Below are positions 58,408 to 64,000 of a stretch of 64,000 nt of DNA, piece after piece. The position numbers and the translations under genes are program-made. Origin of the DNA: Bradyrhizobium elkanii WSM2783 (GTDB taxonomy: Bacteria; Pseudomonadota; Alphaproteobacteria; Rhizobiales; Xanthobacteraceae). The stretch covers positions 40,780 through 104,779 of the forward strand of contig NZ_AXAP01000027.1 in NCBI RefSeq assembly GCF_000472865.1. Reading direction: 5' to 3'. A model generated the notes under the pieces. It ran no database searches, had not been told where the DNA came from, and was given only the letters and a program-made list of their open reading frames with translations. Position 1 is the stretch's first letter. Each line of letters begins with the position of its first letter.

Positions 58408-59019
58408 ATGACAAATATCGCGACGATCGAGCAATTGGAGGCGATCTACGGCTTCCCCAACGATGCTTCCACCGTCAAGGTCGCCGATCGCGTCACGCCG
58501 CCCTATCGCATCCTGATCGAGACGTCGCCGTTCGCGGCGCTCGCCACCGTCGGTCCCGAAGGCATCGATTGCTCGCCGCGCGGCGACCTGCCCGGCTTCG
58601 TCCGCATCCATGACGAGAAGACGCTGATGATGCCAGACCGCCGCGGCAACAACCGCGTCGATTCGCTCCGCAACATCGTCCGCGACCCGCGCGTCGCGCT
58701 CTTGTTCCTGATCCCCGGCGCCGGCACCACGCTGCGCGTCAACGGCAGTGCCCATCTCTCCATCGATCCCGATTTGCTTGCCTTCTTCAAGATGGAAGGC
58801 AAGGCGCCGCGCTCCGTCATCGTCATGACCGTCGACGAGATCTACTTCCAGTGCGCCCGCGCGATCGTCCGCGCCGACCTCTGGAATCCCGACAAGCGCG
58901 TCGATCCCAGGACGTTGCCGACTCCGGGCCAGATCCTCGCTGGCATGAGCGAGGACAAGGTCGGCGGCGAAACCTACGACCGCGAATGGCCAGAGCGCGC
59001 CCGCCAGACGATGTGGTGA
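58408..59019 (+). CDS. FMN-dependent pyridoxamine 5'-phosphate oxidase-like flavoprotein
   Basis: The ATG at 58408 lies 13 bp after phnN and gives 203 residues. The split-barrel FMN fold is seen in SPFAALATVGPEGIDCSPRGDLPGFVRIHDEKTLMMPDRRGNNRVDSLRNIVRDPRVALLF (~35-95). It resembles the MSMEG_1061-type subfamily. The distance and strand say it is transcribed with phnG-N, but its role in phosphonate metabolism is not known; it may reduce or oxidise a downstream product. Confidence 0.85.
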   Translation: MTNIATIEQLEAIYGFPNDASTVKVADRVTPPYRILIETSPFAALATVGPEGIDCSPRGDLPGFVRIHDEKTLMMPDRRGNNRVDSLRNIVRDPRVALLFLIPGAGTTLRVNGSAHLSIDPDLLAFFKMEGKAPRSVIVMTVDEIYFQCARAIVRADLWNPDKRVDPRTLPTPGQILAGMSEDKVGGETYDREWPERARQTMW

Positions 59020-59040
59020 CGTAGCCCCGCACAAAGCTCG

Positions 59041-59184
59041 CCGTCATTCCGGGGCGATGCCACCGGGTCCGCGCAAAGCGCGGCCCGATGACAGGCTCCG
59101 CATCGAGCCCGGAATCCATTTCTCCGCCTGCGTATGCGGCCCGATGGATTCCGGGTTCGCGCTTTGCGCGCCCCGGAATGACGG
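59041..59184. repeat. Inverted intergenic repeat with 16-bp arms
   Basis: CCGTCATTCCGGGGCG (59041-59056) and CGCCCCGGAATGACGG (59169-59184) are perfect 16-bp inverted arms. Inside, GGAATCCAT and ATGGATTCC and several CGCG-rich stems also pair. The layout is that of a MITE-like or REP-cluster element common in Bradyrhizobium. It ends the phn operon region. Confidence 0.8.
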
Positions 59185-59314
59185 CGTTCCAGAACGGAGC
59201 TCCTGCTGCGGCTACCGCCGCCTTGATGGTCCCTTAAGCCTGTCATGAAGCAGGCAATGACCGGACCAATCCGCCTCACCGTTTCTTAGCAACTCCACGG
59301 CATGGTGCCGGTCC

Positions 59315-60448
59315 ATGAGACTGACAGCCTTGTCCGGCGCCGTGCAGCCAGGCATTCGCCGCGAACTGATCAAATTGCTGTACACGTCGATGCCGCAAGT
59401 CATGGCGATCACCGTGACATCGGGCACCGGTGCGATCGCGCTTGCCCTGGTCAGCGGGGATATCGGCTATGCCTTGATTTCCTGTCTCATTCTGATCACC
59501 GCTGGCGCCCGGCTGTACAGCCTGCATCTCTATAAGCTGCGATCGACAAATTTTTCCGACGCGGACGTGCTGCGCTGGGAGCACATCTACGGCATCGGCG
59601 CGGTGGCGTTCTCGGTGGGGCTCGGCTTACTGTCATACCGCGCGCTCCGGCTCGGCGATGCGGCCGGGGCGTGGATCAGCTTCGGACTGTCGATGTCCTT
59701 CTGCGTCGGCATGGTGTCGCGCGCGGCGGTGCGTCCGTGGATCGTGCTGTCGGCATCGGCCGTGCTGTTCGCGCCGACCATCGTGGCGGGCCTGCTGCGG
59801 CCGGAGCTCGCCTACAAGCTCGGCTCCTGCATGCTGTTCCTGTTCTGGATCACGCTGCGCGAGGCCTCCCGCCATCTCAGCAAGGCCTTCATCGAGCGGC
59901 TGGAGGCCCAGCAGGCGCTGGCGCGCCAGGCCCATCATGATTTCCTCACCGGATTACCGAATCGTGTGGCGTTTCTCTCGGCGCTGGAGCAGGCGGCGGG
60001 GCGCATCGCCATCATCGCCATCGATCTTGATGGTTTCAAATCGGTGAATGACCGCCTCGGCCATCACGCCGGAGACGCGCTGCTCCGTCAGGTCGCCGAA
60101 CGATTGACCCAGTGCATCGGACCGCAGGGCACCGTTGCCCGCTTCGGCGGCGATGAATTCATGCTGCTGCGTCCGGTGGAAGAGGGGCCGGCGGGGAAGG
60201 ATGCGGCCGTGGCGCTCGCCAAGCGGGTGGTTGAGGCGCTGTCGCTGCCCTTCTTTGTCTCGCACGAGCCGGCACGGATCGGCGCCAGCGCCGGCATCCT
60301 GGTGACCGAGCTTGCCTCGGAGTCCGCGGTCGGCACGGCATCGTTGCTGGAGCAGGTCGACCGCGCGCTCTACGCCGCCAAGCGCGCCGGCGGCGGCCGC
60401 TGGCAATGGTCCGGCGATGAGGCCGCCGCGCTGGATCAGGCGGTTTGA
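59315..60448 (+). CDS. Membrane-bound diguanylate cyclase (GGDEF)
   Basis: The 377-residue protein has about five or six N-terminal hydrophobic segments (residues ~25-190) and a C-terminal GGDEF domain (~205-370) with DFLTGLPNR, IIAIDLDGFKSVND and the intact RFGGDEF (GGDEF at 278-282). It should make cyclic di-GMP. The inhibitory RxxD motif expected five residues before GGDEF is absent (GPQG), so there is no obvious product inhibition. No partner gene is adjacent. Cyclic di-GMP often controls exopolysaccharide, but a link with the locus at 1-7.6 kb is conjecture. Confidence 0.93.
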   Translation: MRLTALSGAVQPGIRRELIKLLYTSMPQVMAITVTSGTGAIALALVSGDIGYALISCLILITAGARLYSLHLYKLRSTNFSDADVLRWEHIYGIGAVAFSVGLGLLSYRALRLGDAAGAWISFGLSMSFCVGMVSRAAVRPWIVLSASAVLFAPTIVAGLLRPELAYKLGSCMLFLFWITLREASRHLSKAFIERLEAQQALARQAHHDFLTGLPNRVAFLSALEQAAGRIAIIAIDLDGFKSVNDRLGHHAGDALLRQVAERLTQCIGPQGTVARFGGDEFMLLRPVEEGPAGKDAAVALAKRVVEALSLPFFVSHEPARIGASAGILVTELASESAVGTASLLEQVDRALYAAKRAGGGRWQWSGDEAAALDQAV

Positions 60449-60776
60449 ATCATGGATCAGTTCGAACTGCATCGGTGCGCGAGACACCAGGACGTGTACT
60501 CATAAATCCCCGCGCCGCCGGTCAGCGCGATTGAGTTCCGCTGCGCCCCTGATAGCTGCCGCGATATCGGACCCCACTAGAGGTCCGAGTTGGGCCAGTA
60601 GGCGACATTGCAGCAATCTGTAGCTTCGCCTTCACGACTTCGTAGCCGCCGCGCTCGGGCGGGCTACGCGTGTTATCGCTCGCAGATTCCTCGCCCTGTC
60701 GCCTTCCTCCGTCAGAAGAAGCGGGAATGCTCTCAGAAGAAAATGGGTGCCACCGTCGAGCACGGAGCGATCATGC
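60449..60776. other. Intergenic region without recognisable gene
   Basis: This 328-bp stretch lies between the convergent GGDEF and LuxR genes. It has irregular GC content and a GTAGCC/GGCTAC pair near 60641-60666. I see no gene, terminator or known repeat. It may be the remnant of an inserted sequence. Confidence 0.3.
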
Positions 60777-61910
60777 TCAACGCAGTAATGCAGTCGAATA
60801 ACCAGCGACCAACCTGACCAGCTCCGTCTGCCGGGTCGTATTCGTCTTACCGTACAAGTGGTGGAGATGGGTCCTCACGGTTCCCTCCGAAATGCCCAGT
60901 ACTTCCGCCACCTCCGAGGCATTGCCGACCTCGATAATGGCGAACAGCACGCGTAGCTCAGCGGGGGTCAATCGAAACTCTCGTGCCAGCGCCTCCGGCG
61001 GGGATGGCATATCGAGCGTTGCTCTGTGCACGAATACGACTGCGGTCGCAGAATAGACAGCGCCAGCGTTGCGCCGTGCCCCGGACGTGAGAGGCAGCAC
61101 GTTGGCGACATAGCGCGCGCCGTCGCGCGCCTTCAGGGACATGGCAATACCCCTCCGGCCCACGGCCGCGTCGCCCTGGGCGGATCTGGCAAAGGTTTCC
61201 TGCAAGGCATGGTTGGCGACGGGGTCGATGGCGCCGAGTCGGCCGCCGGTTGCGCGCAGGACGCTCGCTTCACGCAGCAGCATCTGGCCGCTGGCATTGG
61301 CGTAAGCGATGTGTGACATCGCGTCGACGAGGAACATGCCGGCAGCCAGTGTATCCAAGCTATCGGCGAGCTGCGCCGCCTGCACCTTGTGCAGATCGAT
61401 CACTTTGCCGATCAACAGTGCGCGACGAACATGCGGTGTGATTAGCTCGAAGCGTCGTCGCATCTCGTCGTCGACGAAGCCATCGTTCATGCGGCGAAAC
61501 ACCGAAAAGACAGCGCAACTTGTTGCGGACTTGTCCACGATGGTGAAGAGGCCATCGATGTGCCCCTGAGGCATCAACCATTCCTTGGCAAAGCGTGTCC
61601 GGCAGAATTCCTCGCGCGGGACGCAATCAGGAAAACAATGGGTTTCCCCCACGCCAAAAAGCAAGATTGTTGGGAACACCGGGTTCAGTTTGCAATATTT
61701 CTCGAGATAGAGCTGCGCATAGGGGGGCTCGGTACCCCAGTCGAAGTAGACGTGTGCGGTTTTGCTGACCGTATCCTGCGAAATAACGGTCGCCGTGCTG
61801 GCCTGAACGTATGCTCCGGCCTTCTCGAACACCGTCGGCCATAGCCCCGGGTCGAGCGAGGCGTCGTAGATGTCTCCAATAAGCCGCGAGACTCGCTCAA
61901 CCTCTTCCAT
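60777..61910 (-). CDS. LuxR-family transcriptional regulator
   Basis: The start at 61910 follows AAGAGGGG and gives 377 residues; an upstream in-frame ATG at 62042 would add 44 residues without family-like sequence. A PAS-like sensor region occupies the middle (DTLAAGMFLVDAMSHIAYANASGQMLL, ~187-213). The C-terminal HTH (RLTPAELRVLFAIIEVGNASEVAEVLGISEGTVRTHLHHLYGKTNTTRQTELVRL, ~312-366) is the LuxR DNA-binding domain. There is no acyl-homoserine-lactone-binding signature. Its signal and targets are unknown; no divergent partner is obvious. Confidence 0.9.
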   Translation of the reverse strand: MEEVERVSRLIGDIYDASLDPGLWPTVFEKAGAYVQASTATVISQDTVSKTAHVYFDWGTEPPYAQLYLEKYCKLNPVFPTILLFGVGETHCFPDCVPREEFCRTRFAKEWLMPQGHIDGLFTIVDKSATSCAVFSVFRRMNDGFVDDEMRRRFELITPHVRRALLIGKVIDLHKVQAAQLADSLDTLAAGMFLVDAMSHIAYANASGQMLLREASVLRATGGRLGAIDPVANHALQETFARSAQGDAAVGRRGIAMSLKARDGARYVANVLPLTSGARRNAGAVYSATAVVFVHRATLDMPSPPEALAREFRLTPAELRVLFAIIEVGNASEVAEVLGISEGTVRTHLHHLYGKTNTTRQTELVRLVAGYSTALLR

Positions 61911-62278
61911 CAGCCCCTCTTGGGTTGATGCTTCTTGCTGACCGCTGCCGCGCGCAGCATCCAGTCGCCAACAGAACCCTAGCATAGCCACGCGCTCTGT
62001 GGAACGTGGCCATGTGGTTGACACGCTGTAACTTTCGGGCACGGCGCCGAGCTCTGGCCGACGCCGACCCGCCGGCTTTCCTCCGGATCAACGGTCTCTA
62101 CGGTTCAGTAGATGCGCCCGACCAGCGAAGCCAGCTATTTACCCAGCAAGTCAGCGACACACCACTCTTTACAGCGCTTCGCGCAACGGATGATGCGCAA
62201 GCTTATGCGCGATGGAACGATTGTCGATCGTTGACGCAGACATGCTGCGGTGAACACAAACAGACGGAGGAGCAGGCA

Positions 62279-62638
62279 ATGACGAAAGTCGACACCAGGG
62301 TGCCCGAGGCAAAATATAGAGACGAAGCAATAGAAGCTGGCGTTACTCGTGCACTTTCCGAACTTTGCCTGGTGAAGCAGTCCAGACAGGACACCGCCAT
62401 GAGCACAATCCACAGGACCATCGAGTTGCGACCGGCAACCCCACAGCTGCAGGTCTACAGTCCTCTCGAAAAATATTGGAATGCATTTCAGGAGTGGCGC
62501 AAACGGGAAAAGCTGCGTACCCGATTGTGTCGCCTGACGGATAGCGAGCTTGCGGACATCGGTATCACGCGCGGTGAGATCGACTACGTTGCATCGCACC
62601 GAGGCATAGACCCGCGAAGCATCCGATCCGCCGGGTGA
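62279..62638 (+). CDS. DUF1127-domain protein with N-terminal extension
   Basis: The ATG at 62279 follows GGAGGAGCAG and gives 119 residues; another start at 62399 would give 79. The C-terminal domain (AFQEWRKREKLRTRLCRLTDSELADIGITRGEIDYVA, ~69-105) is the arginine-rich DUF1127, a short alphaproteobacterial family reported to take part in phosphate or carbon adaptation and RNA binding. The N-terminal ~60 residues are not family-typical. It is alone, with a 236-bp gap to the divergent luxR gene. Confidence 0.75.
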   Translation: MTKVDTRVPEAKYRDEAIEAGVTRALSELCLVKQSRQDTAMSTIHRTIELRPATPQLQVYSPLEKYWNAFQEWRKREKLRTRLCRLTDSELADIGITRGEIDYVASHRGIDPRSIRSAG

Positions 62639-62817
62639 ACGTCGTTGCCGGCCGGCCCGCAAAAGGCGGTTTTTCACCTAGGGCGATCACGCCTCCAAAT
62701 CTCCGGCTTGGGTCATTCGCGTCGTTCTAGCCATCCGCCGATCAATTCCGGTCTACTCCGAAAGATATTACTTCACATAAACCTCAATTTTACGCCTTAA
62801 CTCAATGGAGAGAACCC

Positions 62818-63565
62818 ATGCCAGCAGTCTGTGGTGCGATCGGGGCTAAATGGCATCAACTTGGCGGACCAAACTCTTTCTTGGGCGAGCCGGTAGAAGA
62901 CGAAACGGATTTCTCCGAGAATGGTCGCATCAGTGTTTTTCACGGAGGCAGTATCGTTTGGTGGCCAGACGTGGGGGCTTTCGCGATTGGTGAAATGTTT
63001 ATCCACTACACCGGACTAAATTGCTTCCACGACACCAGCGGCGTCGGCTCCGATGAGCCCTATGCAGTTCTGGGTGTTTCGGTCCCCAATATGCCCGATC
63101 GATCGTTCAGAACCGTCATACATGGCGACGTCGACGGCAGCGACACGCGACCAGAGGTGATTGAACCTTACGGGGGACAGCCAAGGGGCATGGCAATTTC
63201 GTACTCACTCATGGAACATGACAGCGGCAATCCTGAACAATATCGCGACGCCATGCGTGGAGTGGCGTCGGCAGCGACAGGGGCAGCAGCCGAGGCTGTA
63301 AAATTTATCCCAAAGATTGGGCCGATCCTCGCATCAGCTGCTGGACCCTTGCTCGCGTTGCTTAATCCAACAATCTCCGATGCTCTCGTTTGCTTGGGCT
63401 GGCGATGACTTGATTGGTGAAGGCTCAATCGTGCTTTCGGCCAAAGAGATGGCGTCGAGACCAAATCAGGTCGAGAAGAATGTCGGGTTTAAGATTCCTT
63501 CGCCGCTTTTGCTCGGTGATGGCGGTAGCTACAGGATTTACTTTGGGGGTGTAATTGCGCCCTAG
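62818..63565 (+). pseudogene. LGFP-like repeat protein broken by a frameshift
   Basis: An open frame of 196 residues starts at 62818. Its N-terminus (CGAIGAKWHQLGGPNSFLGE and the following ISVFHGGSIVWWPD) resembles an LGFP repeat, a cell-wall or surface-associated motif. The frame ends at 63408 after a hydrophobic segment. One base further on, another frame continues without a break to 63565, opening FAWAGDDLIGEGSIVLSAKE and ending FGGVIAP. The two pieces look like one ~248-residue protein split by an indel between about 63365 and 63405. The gene is AT-richer than its neighbours, a sign of transfer. It could also be two real genes or a sequencing error. Confidence 0.6.
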
Positions 63566-63750
63566 CGAGCGCTGATCGCGACGTGCTGCAGTTCCGGGCG
63601 CCCGCAGAATGACATCTCTCTGCTGGCGCCTGCTGACCCATTCCGCTGCCCGCGGTGGCAGCTTCATCCGAATAGCTCAGAGCGACTGGGATGTCCGCTC
63701 CCTACTCGATCTTGGCCATCGGGCGAGCCTTGGAGATGCCCGCAACGGGT

Positions 63751-64000
63751 GTGCGCCGTGACAAGGCGGCGCTTTCCAGTGGGTGCAAGTCCCACCCGGC
63801 AAACGCTCCAGCCGGAAGCAATCGGAGCAGTCATGGAGGTAACGAAGTGGCTGAAGCCTTCGATTAGCGTGTCACGAATTGGTGACAGCGCGAGTGTGCA
63901 GGCCGTAACGCGAGTGAACGCCGAGCAAGCCTCGAAAAGGACGATGCGCAGGCCGACCCGATGACCCTTTCGGGGAAGGCTGATACGGCTGGGGCGAAGT
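63751..64000 (+). mobile_element. 5' part of a group II intron (cut by window end)
   Basis: From GTGCGCCGTG at 63751 (a GTGTG at 63749 also fits the GUGYG start) to the window end the sequence has features of bacterial group II intron RNA: GGGTGCAAGTCCCACCCGGC, AGCAGTCATGGAGGTAACGA, GTGTCACGAATTGGTGACAG and CGATGACCCTTTCGGGGAAG. These would be parts of domain I. The reverse transcriptase/maturase gene and domains V and VI would lie beyond 64000. It is a self-splicing retroelement inserted downstream of the broken LGFP-like gene. Any open frame inside (63749-63964) is not coding. Confidence 0.82.

Noticed and set aside
63749..63964. Small open frame inside the group II intron
   Set aside because: It covers the structured domain I RNA and has no ribosome site or protein-like pattern.
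1..64000. tRNA, rRNA, CRISPR arrays, prophage or plasmid origin
   Set aside because: No cloverleaf with TTCRANNC arm, no rRNA segments, no regularly spaced direct repeats, and no phage structural or replication initiator genes were recognised on reading both strands. A tRNAscan or CRISPR search would settle this.

Overview
The window reads as chromosome of a GC-rich alphaproteobacterium, most likely Bradyrhizobium or a close relative in the Nitrobacteraceae. The grounds are: codon use with strong G/C third positions; palindromic intergenic repeats with CCTCACCCGG and CCTCTCCC arms, of a kind familiar from Bradyrhizobium; a RIME-like rhizobial repeat; and the gene content (C-P lyase, CoA-dependent aromatic catabolism, xanthine-dehydrogenase-type hydroxylase, many Liv-type transporters). 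This comes from reading the sequence; no database search was run.

Layout. (1) 1-7.6 kb, exopolysaccharide locus: on the minus strand an outer-membrane beta-barrel protein (cut by the window edge), a Wza-like export protein, a PPP-type phosphatase and a small membrane protein; on the plus strand an ExoY-like sugar transferase, ManC, an FkbM methyltransferase and UDP-glucose dehydrogenase, ending in a strong terminator. (2) 8-19 kb, a CoA-thioester aromatic pathway resembling aerobic 2-aminobenzoyl-CoA (anthranilate) degradation: a monooxygenase/old-yellow-enzyme fusion, SDR, hydratase, RidA-like protein, flavin hydroxylase, cupin, substrate-binding protein, MarR regulator, arylformamidase-like hydrolase and aryl-CoA ligase. 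A shared operator-like motif links two of its promoters and the region before marR. (3) 19-28 kb: LysR, a complete Liv-type ABC importer, a possible CnbZ-type deaminase, then a likely exported module of Tat-dependent amine oxidase, c-type cytochrome and RidA with a signal peptide. (4) 28-33 kb, iron uptake: PepSY protein, FbpA-like binding protein lacking the usual tyrosines, TonB-dependent receptor. (5) 33-43 kb: exported M20 peptidase, then a molybdenum hydroxylase, ring-opening amidohydrolase and flavin monooxygenase operon (probably N-heterocycle catabolism), VOC protein, aspartate-dehydrogenase-like protein and nicotinamidase. (6) 43-44 kb: a divergent hydroxymethylbilane synthase. (7) 44.5-59 kb: a complete phosphonate system (phnCDEE, phnF, phnGHIJKLMN, a second PhnM-like protein, a DUF1045 phosphoesterase and a hexapeptide acetyltransferase) with three Pho-box-like sites and a palindrome for PhnF. 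(8) 59-64 kb: diguanylate cyclase, LuxR regulator, DUF1127 protein, a frameshifted LGFP-like gene and the 5' end of a group II intron.

How the parts work together. Blocks 2 and 3 together look like capture, CoA activation and dearomatisation of an amino-aromatic acid, with several enzymes suited to enamine or imine chemistry. Block 7 is a phosphate-starvation regulon that imports phosphonates and cleaves the C-P bond, with dual PhoB/PhnF logic visible in the promoter. The most promising leads for something undescribed are the exported amine-oxidase/cytochrome/RidA module, the RidA-like protein without its arginine inside the aminobenzoyl-CoA-type cluster, the hydroxylase plus ring-opening amidohydrolase operon of unknown substrate, the FbpA homologue without iron-binding tyrosines, and the HemC paralogue.
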